A DNA stretch of 64,000 nucleotides from positions 2,728,001-2,792,000 of the forward strand of contig NC_003076.8 in assembly GCF_000001735.4 (NCBI RefSeq). Reading direction: 5' to 3'. A program made the position numbers and the translations under genes. Positions 1 through 17,207 of the stretch are shown here, piece after piece. This DNA comes from Arabidopsis thaliana. Its lineage: Eukaryota > Streptophyta > Magnoliopsida > Brassicales > Brassicaceae. Position 1 is the stretch's first letter; the number at the start of each line of letters is the position of its first letter. Below the pieces are notes generated by a model. It had not been told where the DNA came from and made no database searches. It was given only the letters and a program-made list of their open reading frames with translations.

Positions 1-3000
1 AGAGTGTACTCTTTTCCAGCAATCCAAACACCAGTTTGTGACCACTGTACATCTTCCCAATCAAGATTCTCCTCCAACACCTACTCCATTCCAAAATCCA
101 CAACACATCATCAGCATTTGTTTTATAAAGAATTTTCAAAACAAGAAGAGTCAAATTGGAGAAAAATGTTAACCTCGATATGATCTGCTGGGAGTGGAAA
201 CCCGATAGACCGCATAAGCTTCTGTGGGAGAGGTTTCTTACATCGTGACCAGCGGAAAACATCAATTAAACTGTTGTCTGAATCTGTTTTGTCACCGTTT
301 GTCAGATGGTTCTGTGACTTGTTATTATTATTATCTGTCTCCATAGCTTCATGTGATGATTGTTGTTGTGAGGCTTGGATTGCTTTGATGGTCTTCTCTC
401 CTGCGAAACAGAGCTCATACCTTTTTGCATACACAGATTAGATTCAGCGTCTTATGTCATTAATGTCAGATAAAAGAAACATGTGATGTGCATACCTGCA
501 TGAATGAGTTTCTAAGTACAAAACTTCCCCTTTCTTCAAGCGGGCAGAGGTGAAAAGAGGCTTCTTGAGACCTTTATCAGCAACAATGCTTATGCTATAT
601 TTAATCCTGCAGACAAGTAGATCGATGCGTAAGTAAAACTGACCCTTGCGTCTGATAACTTTTAGGTGACAAAGATTTCTGATAAATTTAGGAAATTCTG
701 TGAACAATTTTTGAAGTATTTGGAGATTATTGACAGAGAGTTACCAAGGTTCATTGCAGAGATTGTATTGTATTGTGACTTCTCGTACAAACCTTTGTTG
801 CCGCAGAGCATTCTACAGAACAGTAAATAAGTCGTCAGTGTTCGAAAGATATGAAATATGAGAAAACTATGCAAGCCGCCATGTGTAATAATCCAAGAGT
901 TGTAAGAAGATTAAGAGAGCAGATATTTCCAAAGTGGAAGGAAAATACCGAAGCTGCAGCTCTGGTGGTCATAGATCTTTCAACAGCCATTGGTGCAAGA
1001 GTTGGCTCCACAGTTGAGGAGTGTGTAAGGGAAGGTTCCAGTTCAATAGTCCCACCTCCTTTCTGGAATCATATCATCAGAATTTCCATAAGGAGTTTTA
1101 CACAAATTCACTTAAAACTAGATATTACGCACATAGTGGGAGAAGATAATCAAGGAAATTAGAAAGACACATAATGGCACATGTCAAATCACCTTCAGTA
1201 TATAGCACCGCTCAACTCTATAACTGCATCCGATTCCAGCTCCCCATGCTCGAGAACGGACATTGTTCCTTAGCTTGGAGGTGTAGTCTAACAAATATAT
1301 CAGTTAAGTTGGAAGTTTGATAAAGATTCTTCCTTGATATAAAGCAGAGAAGAGCTCAACATAGTATGAAGTTCACATGCAACAGTCAGTTAAAGGAATC
1401 AAAAGCAAGACAGAGGTAAGCTAACTTACAATCTTGTGACGGCAAGACTCTAATAGTAGTGCGCAGCTCTTGCATTGTCGGTGGAGGAGGAGAAGCTGTG
1501 GGACGACAGTAACCTGTATGCATGAGAACTAGATGACAGGTAGACCAGAATCAATGTCATGTTCGGGCCAAACAAAGATAATAATTGCATAAGATTCATT
1601 AGGGTACATACCAGCAACAAGATCGGAATCGTCTGTGTATATATCTGTTCCCCATAGTTGGCCACCTCTTACCTGCACACGAGCCAAATGTCTCAGCAAG
1701 TAACAAACAAGGGAGCTGTGTTTCTCAAATTAATAGGCGAAGTGAATTAAACAGATCAAAAGACTGGAACTAAAACTATATGCACCAAGTCATCTAGAAG
1801 AAAAACAATGAAAATGATTATGAGAAAAATTTGGATATATATTCGACTTACTTGGCGATTTGTAGCAGTAACATGCTCAGCTGGAATCCTAACTTCAAGA
1901 GTGGGGCCATTATTAGCGAAATCACCGCTTTTATCAGGATGAGACAAATCATATTCTTTCCACAACTTAATCAGTTCTTGCATACATTCGCCAACTTTGT
2001 AAACAACAATCGACACCTCTGACTTGCCTGAATCATCAGTACAATAAAATTCAACAAGATCAAATTATGAAGTGCAAAGGGATTCAAATTGTGTAGAAAA
2101 TAAAAGAAACAGAAAAATGATAAAAGTTAAAAAAAAAGCCAGGGCAGTAAGTAACTTTTAGCAGCCAAAATCTCAAGTAGCATTAAGGATCACATCGACT
2201 ATTAGGTCCATATTTTTAGATCTTGAGGTTCTTTATATATTTGACATTCTACTGTGAGAGTAAAGAACAGTAACCTAAGGACGACCATAAGAAGAAAATC
2301 TCAAAATAGATTGCTTATCAAGTGCATGTGTGTTCGTAGATGACCATTTCAGTGATATGTAAAAGAAAAATGTCATAACCGGTTTTTTTTTACTATTGTT
2401 CTCCAAGCAGTGCAACTTGATCCTTTCTTGAGGATATAGAAATGAATGATTACCTTGTACTCTGCAAAATAAACACAATCAAAAACGGATGATACATTAC
2501 AAGCCAGGCCAGTAATTACAAAAACAAAAGTCTTGAGCTTAGCTAATACCTAACTTACGTAATAAAAGACATAATATTCTTAACACAGATAGAAAAGGAG
2601 CGGAGAGGAATCCAGAGAAAAATCAAATTTGGTTTTCAGAGATAAGACACTACATAATACACATATGATTGCAGAATTTTATTTAAAGGCTTTTTATCTT
2701 TTAAGAGGAAAAACAATAATGGTAATAAGATATTCAACAATAATGGCCCCTTCATCATATAGTATCGTATCACCTGCAGATATTACTATATAGGCTCCAA
2801 ATTTAATCAATGGGGTATGTCTCTCTAAATGGTAAAGATAAAGGATTCTACTAAGCAATGAGAAACATATAATTATAATTAAACGAGGAAGACAGAGAGA
2901 CGCACCCTTCGTTGTCCTGACTCCGTGAGCGGACATTGTCGCGATTAGTGGTTTGTGGGCTGCCTCTCGGTCTCAGCGCTCTCTTCCTCTGCTGAACCCC

Positions 3001-4572
3001 ATAATTGAAGGCATCCTTTTCCCTCTCGGTAGCTCCTTCACCCTCTAAACACCCATCTTCAGATTCTTTTTCACTGATTCTGCTGCGCTTTTCAGCTCTT
3101 TCTGCCTCTGAATCACCATCCCTCTCTCTCCTTTTTTCCTTTGTTTCTCTTTCGTCTTTTTCACAATTATCCGGTTCGTTCTGCTTCTTCTGCTCTGGTG
3201 CCACATATTCCTGCTCTGAGGGTTTGGCAGATGCTTCTCCCAGCTCTTTCTCGTTCTGCGAGATCTCTTTCTCAGCACCAGTCCTTGGCTCTCTTTTGAT
3301 ATGATCTTTATCTTTCTCTTTATTTCTTTCTCGATCTTTCTGCTCCATCCTCTCCCGTTCCCACCTATCGGATTCCCTTTCTTCTCTTCCAATCTCTTTG
3401 GGTTCACTCATGACACTACCAACAAGCACAGATACTCGACGGTCATTTCTATCCTTGTCTCGGTCCCCCCATTCTCGATGCTTTAACTCTTTTCTTTTCT
3501 TATCTTTTTCCTTAAATCTATCTTCGTTTTTGGCATCAACCTTGTTTTCTCCGACGGTTTCACGTCCTTCCAAATGAGACCCCTCCACAGGCGCAGAGAG
3601 ATCTTTAGGCCCAACCTCAGTTGGGCCTTGCGGATTACCGCGGGATACAACCCACGGGTCCACATTTGCAGTCGAACCTTCAGCAACTCTCTTCCCTCTA
3701 TGGTAATCCTTCTGCTCTTTCCAAGCCAAGTGAGCATGCCCTTCCTTTTCCATCTTAATCTCCCCCTTTTGTTCATTATAATTTTGATTCTCCCTATCAA
3801 ATTTTGTATCCCTAGTATAGCTACCGGCATTACTTTTCCCGCTAAAATCATCCCCTGGACGCTCAAACTTGGCATCCCTGTCACTCTTAGGACCCTGAAT
3901 CTCCCTCTTAGTCTCACCATACATCTCTCTCCCATCATTCCTAGTATAGCTTCCGGTATTACCTTTTCCGCTAAAGTCATCTACTGATCTCTCAAATTTC
4001 ACATCTCTGTCTCCCTTAGGACCCTGAATCTCCCTCTTTGTCTCACCATATATCTCTCTCCCATCACTCCTATTTTCTCTACTCTCAACCCTAATTTCCC
4101 TGCCATCCTTAGCACCATCTCTCGGCTCCATCGGCACAGGGGCGTGAGTCAAATGAGGATCACTAGAAGAAACAGTTGTGGGCAGCGACGGAGACCGATA
4201 GACAAGAGGCAGAGGAGAGCGTCTCTCTCCATCTCTAGGCTCGCTTCTCGCAACCTTAACCACCGTTCTAGATTCAACCTCATAAGGAGCAGAAGCAGAA
4301 GCAGCAGCAGCAAGTGGTGAATGGGAGTGAGAATGAGAATGAGGGTGAGGAAGCGCCTGGAGGTGAGGTTGAGGCTGAGATTGAGATTGAGATTGGGGAT
4401 GCTGATGGGGCTGTTGATGGTTATGATGAACCTGAGCCGGTGGTGGCGTCACAGGCTGATGCGGCGATTTAGGGTAAGATCCAGAATCCTCGTGAGGGTA
4501 TTTTGCTACTGATGAAGAAGAAGATGGATGAGTAACACCCTCTTCGTGAGATCTCTTTGGAACACCACTCAT
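1..4572 (-). CDS. HDC1: HDC1, Rxt3-like histone deacetylase complex subunit (3' end outside window)
   Basis: Nuclear scaffold subunit of RPD3-type histone deacetylase complexes (HDA6/HDA19 in Arabidopsis); the C-terminal half is homologous to yeast Rxt3. Coding exons in transcript order: 4572-2906, 2461-2454, 2027-1852, 1672-1612, 1528-1430, 1287-1193, 1062-949, 812-745, 606-496, 420-174, 80-1. They join in one frame for about 908 codons, so only some ten residues and the stop should be missing. Exon 1 encodes a disordered half: a His/Gln/Ser-Pro tract near residues 50-90, a tandem 43-residue repeat, then a long Lys/Glu/Arg charged region. The Rxt3 core starts near residue 618 with GGQLWGTDIYTDDSDLVA. 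The start is the ATG at 4572 (MSGVPKRSHEEG). A likely 5'UTR intron spans 4740-4606. The gene is divergent from the GDSL gene. The name is recalled from the locus; the family call rests on the Rxt3 core. Confidence 0.93.
2454..2461 (-). other. HDC1: 8-nt micro-exon of HDC1
   Basis: Exon 1 ends GAAGG before a GTGCGT donor, and the next obvious exon begins GCAAGTCAG. Joining these two directly shifts the frame. The 8 bases AGTACAAG lie between a TTTTGCAG acceptor and a GTAATC donor and restore the frame, reading ...NEG-VQ-GKSEV. The existence of the exon is inferred from frame and splice signals, not from a transcript. Confidence 0.8.
3811..4068 (-). repeat. Tandem duplication of 129 bp inside HDC1 exon 1
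   Basis: Two adjacent in-frame units, 4068-3940 and 3939-3811, each encode 43 residues. Both contain GETKREIQGPK and end in GSYTR. They differ only by a few substitutions (for example REIY/REMY, RSVDD/RPGDD, GNTG/SNAG) and have no length difference. Confidence 0.95.
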
Positions 4573-5219
4573 CACTCCCAAATTCAATAACCCAGAAATT
4601 CACTGCTGCAACAGATAGAATTGCACTTAATTCATACACAACCTAGAGCAAAACACAGAATTTGAATCACCAGACTAAACATTGAATCCCTAAAATGAAC
4701 ACAGAGCCGAAGATTTTTTTAAAAAGGATATTTCTTTTACCAATTGAAACTGAAGCAGAGCACGAAGAAGCAAACCCTTTTGGATTTTGCCGCCGGGAAG
4801 TAATAAATGGCAAACTGGATTCGGACTTTTGCCTCTCTCTGAGTTTCTCTGATGAGTCTAATTTATTTTCCGTTCTCCTTGGTTTGCTACTTTATTTTGG
4901 ACAAATGTTTATTTTTCGCGTTAATATTTGCTTCTTGTCACAGACCGTCGTGCTCTTACAAGTCTCCACAATTTAGGTTTTATTTATTGCCGTTATGCCC
5001 TCATACTTATTCAATCTCTCACTTTTTCCATAAAACTTTCTATTAATTGAATTGTTCATAGGATATAGATTTTGTCGTTTTTAATTTTTTTTATACAGTA
5101 CAATAAAAAGTCAACGGAAAACAGAGCTCATTAAATTCACTGAGACGAAATAAAATAATAAATAAATAAATCGAAGGAAGGAGTCATATCACCTTGGTAT
5201 TTATATATCTCAAGCGACC
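4573..5219. promoter_or_regulatory. Divergent promoter region HDC1 / GDSL lipase
   Basis: This 647-bp stretch separates the two start codons. It holds the HDC1 leader, including a probable 5'UTR intron (donor at 4740, acceptor at 4606), and the GDSL promoter. The middle (about 4850-5160) is AT-rich with no ORF I believe in. Confidence 0.6.
5199..5208 (+). promoter_or_regulatory. TATA box candidate of the GDSL gene
   Basis: A TTTATATATC-type element lies only about 15 bp upstream of the first in-frame ATG (5220). Plant TATA boxes usually sit about 30 bp upstream of the transcript start, so transcription would begin near 5230. That favours the ATG cluster at 5253 as the true start. Confidence 0.5.
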
Positions 5220-7351
5220 ATGCATGATAGTGAAATATTCAAGTTTAAAGACATGATGATGATGTCTTGCACAGTTCAAACATTAGTACTTGTTCCATGG
5301 TTTCTAGTAGTATTTGTACTCGCCGGTGGAGAAGACTCATCCGAGACGACGGCAATGTTTCCGGCGATGTTTGTGTTCGGAGACTCTTTGGTGGATAACG
5401 GAAACAATAACCACTTGAACTCACTGGCTAGGTCCAACTATCTCCCTTACGGCATCGATTTCGCTGGAAATCAACCAACCGGTCGCTTCTCTAACGGCAA
5501 AACTATCGTCGATTTCATTGGTACATATTTTACATATCGGTCTCTACATGCATTTGGTTTTGAAATCAGTGCATGCATAAATTTAATTTGCACAAGAGAT
5601 TCACCCTTTTACTTTTTTTTTTTGTTTTGTTAATTTTTTAGTTTGTTTTGGGTTAGCAATTAATTAATTAACATGATCATGGGGATGGATGTGGATGGTT
5701 GCAGGAGAGTTGCTAGGGCTGCCGGAGATACCGGCGTTTATGGACACGGTTGACGGAGGAGTGGATATTCTCCATGGTGTGAACTATGCCTCAGCTGCCG
5801 GAGGAATCTTAGAGGAAACCGGTCGCCATCTGGTACTTCTTCTTTTTTTTCTTTCTAAATGTCTATTTTTATTGTTCAAAACATTTTTTGGTTATATAGG
5901 ATATGTTTCTTTTTTTTTACCATGTTAGTTCATATCAAAAACTTTGTTTAACGAAATTGGTCTAATCGATTGCTTATGTTCATATAAAGAATCCAAGTTC
6001 GAAATATCCAAAACTGAAACCGAAAATTGAATTGTACTATGCTTTTTTGTTAATAAGCATACGGTTTTCGATATTGAAAATTGAAAGTTATCTTTCGCTA
6101 AGTAAAAAAAATAAAAAAATAAAAAAGTGAATTTGGGGTGCATAAAGTCCGCCGGAACAGTCGTCCTTTAACCAATAGAAGTAGCCACATTTGAATCACG
6201 GGAGGTTATTTAATGTCGAGTGACTTTGATAGGGTGCATGAAAAACTTTTGCCTACGAGACATGAGTATTTAATAACCCCAAAAAAAAGACTATAATAAA
6301 TGGGGTTGCATTCTTGCATGCATGCATGGATGAAGGGAGAGAGATTTAGCATGGGAAGACAAGTGGAGAACTTCGAGAAGACATTAATGGAGATAAGTAG
6401 GAGCATGAGGAAAGAGTCAGTGAAGGAATATATGGCAAAGTCATTGGTGGTGGTGTCATTGGGTAACAATGACTACATTAACAATTATCTGAAACCAAGG
6501 CTATTCCTCTCAAGCTCTATTTACGACCCTACTTCTTTCGCCGACCTCCTTCTCTCCAACTTCACCACTCATCTCCTTGTAAGTCTTATTTACGAATCAC
6601 TATCAGTAATATCATTAACCATATATGTGTGTGTGTGTGAAGTCATCGAGTGCCTAAAATCCGTATAGATAATTACGAATTTTTATTTTATAACAATAAT
6701 ACTCATGTCAAACTAAAATTCGAGTGTTGTACAAAATTTTGTTAGGAATTGTATGGAAAGGGGTTTAGGAAATTTGTAATAGCCGGTGTGGGTCCATTGG
6801 GTTGCATACCAGACCAACTAGCCGCCCAAGCGGCTCTGCCAGGTGAATGTGTCGAGGCTGTAAACGAGATGGCTGAACTTTTCAACAACCGTCTTGTATC
6901 GCTGGTGGATCGTCTCAATTCCGATAACAAAACCGCTAGTGAAGCCATCTTTGTTTACGGTAATACCTATGGAGCCGCCGTGGATATTCTCACCAACCCA
7001 TTTAATTACGGTTAAGTATCTAACTTATCCCTTGTTTTACATTTTTTTTAATCAAATGTTTCGTTTTAGCTTAGTTGAGAGCATTTTTAACTTGAAATGG
7101 TTTGATTTTGTTTTCTTTTATTGTTTGTAGGATTCGAAGTGACGGATAGAGGGTGTTGTGGAGTAGGGAGAAATAGAGGAGAAATAACGTGTCTGCCATT
7201 AGCGGTACCATGCGCTTTCAGAGACCGACATGTGTTCTGGGATGCATTTCATCCAACACAAGCTTTTAATCTCATAATTGCTCTCAGAGCCTTTAATGGT
7301 TCCAAATCCGATTGTTACCCCATTAATCTTTCTCAACTTTCTCGTCTCTAA
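5220..7351 (+). CDS. GDSL-motif esterase/lipase, secreted
   Basis: SGNH-hydrolase of the large plant GDSL family; substrate unknown. Exons 5220-5520, 5705-5832, 6336-6578, 6746-7010 and 7131-7351 join to 385 aa, the usual family length and five-exon layout. Block [12 protein letters not shown] carries the nucleophile Ser56, GNNDY is the block III Asn, and DAFHPTQ near the C terminus supplies Asp and His of the triad. A hydrophobic stretch after MMMMSC is a signal peptide, implying extracellular location. The first ATG would put 11 polar residues before that peptide. Starting at the Met run (5253) gives 374 aa and a more typical signal peptide, and agrees with the TATA position. I recognise the locus as At5g08460. 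Confidence 0.93.
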
Positions 7352-7610
7352 ACCCTCAACAAATCCTTCTCTTTTTGTTTATGTATTTTTGTTACTTTAA
7401 TTTTGTAGACTTGTAGTAGTACTATTGCATATTTCTTCGCATTATCTTTTTGGTTGTGATTTGGTTCCAATTTGAATGTGGACCTCTAATGATTACATTA
7501 TCGTTAACTGCAAACATATACGTAGAAAATGAGTCGATCGAGAAATTGTAGAATCTTTTTCTATTATTCTTGGTTTCACAAATTAATGGTAGAGACTTTC
7601 ATGCATAGTG

Positions 7611-7718
7611 ATGACATAAGATGTTGCATATTGATATGGCGGATTGTTCATAGTTTTTTTTTGTTTTTTTTTATGACATAAAATGTTGCATGTTGGCATG
7701 TTGCGGACTAATTCATAG
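7611..7718. repeat. Imperfect direct repeat, two copies of about 45 bp
   Basis: Copies at 7611-7653 and 7673-7718 share ATGACATAAxATGTTGCATxTTG followed by a GCGGA-type segment and TTCATAG. They are separated by a T-rich spacer. The origin is unknown; it looks like a local duplication in intergenic DNA. Confidence 0.7.
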
Positions 7719-7825
7719 ATTATTATTAGTCCATAGATGTATTATGTACTGTATATACATCATTTCTCTTTTTTGTTACATGTTTGAACTTAAACAAAAA
7801 TAAGTAACTAACTATAGGTTTAAAA

Positions 7826-7873
7826 GGCCCAATTAGGAAATTAGACAGGCCCAAATATAATTATTGAAGCCCA
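7826..7873. promoter_or_regulatory. Three site II elements upstream of PEX1
   Basis: GGCCCA at 7826 and 7848 and AGCCCA at 7868 are reverse complements of TGGGCC/TGGGCT, the TCP-bound site II motif common in promoters of growth-related genes. They lie 50-100 bp before the PEX1 start codon. Confidence 0.55.
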
Positions 7874-7924
7874 AAATGAGGCTAGCAATTCGAACAAAAA
7901 AGATAAGCTTAGGAAATTGTACCA

Positions 7925-14731
<6,807 letters not shown>

Positions 14732-15843
14732 TCAAAGGTATTACAAAGACACAAAAAGGAATGGTTACATTGTAGAAATCACATCATGTTGTAAAATTTG
14801 CTTTATGATAGATATGCCCAGTTGTTAGCATTAGAGTAAAAGTGGTTGAAGTTTGGAATAAAGATAGTTAGATACTAGAGAGACACATGGTAAGTTCTAC
14901 AAGATTCAAACGACTATAGACATCTCTACAGTAATAAGATTAATACATTTCTTTTGGCAATTTTAGAATTTTAAAAGCTGTAATATTTTTGGTCAAAACA
15001 AGATAAAAATGGTATTCAAGTTCCGTAATTTTGTGTATGAAATGAAATAAAAACGCATAGAAAAGAGTCAACTATTATCGTGCAACAAAATTTATCAGTC
15101 CAAAGCAAAAAAGGAAAAGAAACGACAACGTATTCGTAACTCACAGGTAAAGGTTGTTGCCTCCTATCTTTGACAATGCCAGTGAATAATGTTGTTAATT
15201 GTTATGGCCATAACTTGAAATGAGTCAACAAAATTATCCACAGAGGACGAATAGAGTCAGTTAAGAAACTGTCATGAGTACAGTTAATAATATCTCATCA
15301 CATTCAACAGAGACAGCCAAAAAAAAAAAAACGATTGGTTTATAAATTGGGCGGGGGAGAGAGGTTGCTGTGACGTCTCTCTCTACCCATCTCCTTAACC
15401 GAAACGGCATGCATTTCTTCCTTCTTTAACTTCCTTTCTCCATTCCTTCACGACAACAATGAAATAAACTCATCACAAATTATGTCATTTTGATGTTTGA
15501 CCAAACAAACTTAGTTCTATAAACAAAATAATTTATTATCTTTTTTGTGTGACAAAAACCCAAACCCAAAAACGGTTAAGAACAAAGGGATAAAAGAGTC
15601 CTTTTCCTCTTTCCTCTCCATATTCTTCTCCTGATTTTCCTCTTTTCATTTTCTTCTCTTTTCTGGTAATATGAACAAGTTCTGAGCTGTGACCATTAGA
15701 CCAACAACAGTCTTTATATCTTCTTTTAGTTCTTTCTCTCTCTTTTTATTTCCTTCTTCTGTTTTAAGTTCTATTTCTTCAGAAAAAAATCCGGCATTCT
15801 CATTCGATTTTACCTCCACTTGTTGCCTCGGCTTGCTCTTCAG
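14732..15843. promoter_or_regulatory. PEX1 3' flank and VQ31 promoter with W-box cores
   Basis: No gene is seen. TTGAC W-box cores occur at 15170 and 15497 (+) and, as GTCAA, at 15067 and 15224. The segment 15590-15840 is strongly pyrimidine-rich on the + strand and probably contains the core promoter and leader of VQ31. WRKY factors bind W-boxes and VQ proteins bind WRKYs, so feedback is possible but is inference. Confidence 0.5.
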
Positions 15844-16428
15844 GTATGCCTTTTGACCTTTTTATCATTCTCTCTGACTCCTGTAGGGTTATCAAATCGT
15901 AAATTGAATGCTACATAGAAACTTTTATTAACAGTTCTCTCATCATATGAACTAGTAACCACCATAAAGATGATGATTATGACGATGAAGATAGATTTAG
16001 GACATGAAAAGCCCTCTTCATTGTCATTCCTACAATTAGTAAGAGCACCAAACTTTGATATAGATATTTGAGTATACAACAAGTCAAAGCAAATTTAGGA
16101 GAAGCCAATTTTTTATTATTTTTCCCCACATAAGAATCTAGTGCTCTTGTAAAAGTGGTGAGGTTTGAGTACACGACTACCTCATCTTTTGTATCTGTAG
16201 CTATTTATGTTTTGAGTTGCTTGTTTTTGAAAAATTATGACGAAGGAAATCTTTAACAAATACCTAATTTTGGATTACAAGAAGACTTCTGAGTATTTCT
16301 AACCTTCCATCAATCTAATCTCTGAACTCACATGAAGTTGACATTCCTCGGTTCTCTTGATAGGACCTTTCATGTTTGAATATTTTTTCATCTTCTCATC
16401 AACTGCATAAACGGTAGTTTTGTTGCAG
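15844..16428 (+). other. 5'UTR intron of VQ31
   Basis: A CAG|GTATGC donor after 15843 and a TTGTTGCAG acceptor ending at 16428 define a 585-nt leader intron. About 57 nt of leader remain before the ATG at 16486. It is predicted from splice signals and the U-rich tract only. Confidence 0.7.
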
Positions 16429-16485
16429 GTCAGAGACCAAAATAGGTGTAAATCAAAGGTTGTTTTGTCAGAGAAACACTTACAT

Positions 16486-17007
16486 ATGAATAGCAAAGGG
16501 AGTCAAAACGTTGCAACAACCTGCAAGCCTGTCACTACATTTGTCCAAACTGACACCAACACTTTCAGAGAAATTGTGCAGCGCTTGACAGGTCCAACAG
16601 AGAACAACGCTGCAGCAGCAACACCAGAAGCAACAGTGATAAAAACCGCCATACAAAAGAGGCCAACTTCAAAGCTCCATGAGAGAAGGCAATGTATGAG
16701 GCCAAAGCTTGAAATTGTCAAACCTCCTCTGAGCTTTAAGCCCACTGGTACGACACCATCATCTAAATCTGGTAATACCAACCTTTTAACAAGTCCAGTG
16801 GGCACCCCTTCTTCATTGTTCTCTAACTTGTCCTTGATAGAAGGGGAACCAGATAGTTGTACAACAAACATCGAAGAAGAGGAGAAAGCCATTAAAGAAA
16901 GACGCTTTTACTTGCATCCATCGCCAAGGTCTAAACCGGGGTATACAGAACCAGAATTGCTTACTTTGTTTCCTTTAACATCTCCCAATTCGAGTGGCAA
17001 ACCATAA
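16486..17007 (+). CDS. VQ31: VQ-motif protein (VQ31 type)
   Basis: 173-aa plant VQ protein, a small nuclear partner of WRKY transcription factors and, in this subgroup, a substrate of MAP kinases MPK3/6. The VQ motif FREIVQRLTG (FxxxVQxxTG) lies at about residues 25-35. Several Ser-Pro sites (LTSPVG, HPSPRS, LTSPNS) are candidate MAPK sites. The frame is open upstream, but this is the first ATG after the leader acceptor and gives the expected length. The coding exon has no intron. The gene is convergent with SLG1, with only 200 bp between stop codons. The VQ31 number (At5g08480) is recalled; the family call is certain. Confidence 0.9.
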   Translation: MNSKGSQNVATTCKPVTTFVQTDTNTFREIVQRLTGPTENNAAAATPEATVIKTAIQKRPTSKLHERRQCMRPKLEIVKPPLSFKPTGTTPSSKSGNTNLLTSPVGTPSSLFSNLSLIEGEPDSCTTNIEEEEKAIKERRFYLHPSPRSKPGYTEPELLTLFPLTSPNSSGKP

Positions 17008-17207
17008 ACCCGACAGATTAATCATAAGTTTGTTCTCTGCCTACTATCCCAAAGATTATGTACATGTAGAGTTTCACAACAATATCATTGGAAGAGGAAG
17101 ATTGTTCTCTTACATTGTTCACTCAAGATTTGTCTGTGTCATATGTGCAATTGCTTTGTGTAGACCATCATGATCTAGCTTCGCAGCGTTTTAACAATTT
17201 TCATCGA

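Larger units (their letters stand above)
7352..7924. promoter_or_regulatory. GDSL 3' flank and PEX1 promoter
   Basis: The 5' part holds the GDSL 3'UTR and an imperfect direct repeat. The last 100 bp before the PEX1 ATG hold three site II-type elements (next entry). No gene is visible. Confidence 0.6.

Noticed and set aside
3005..3987. Long + strand frames (up to 137 codons) opposite HDC1 exon 1
   Set aside because: They are antisense frames of a low-complexity Lys/Glu/Arg-rich exon, have no promoter or splice context, and read as Ser/Leu-rich shadow sequence.
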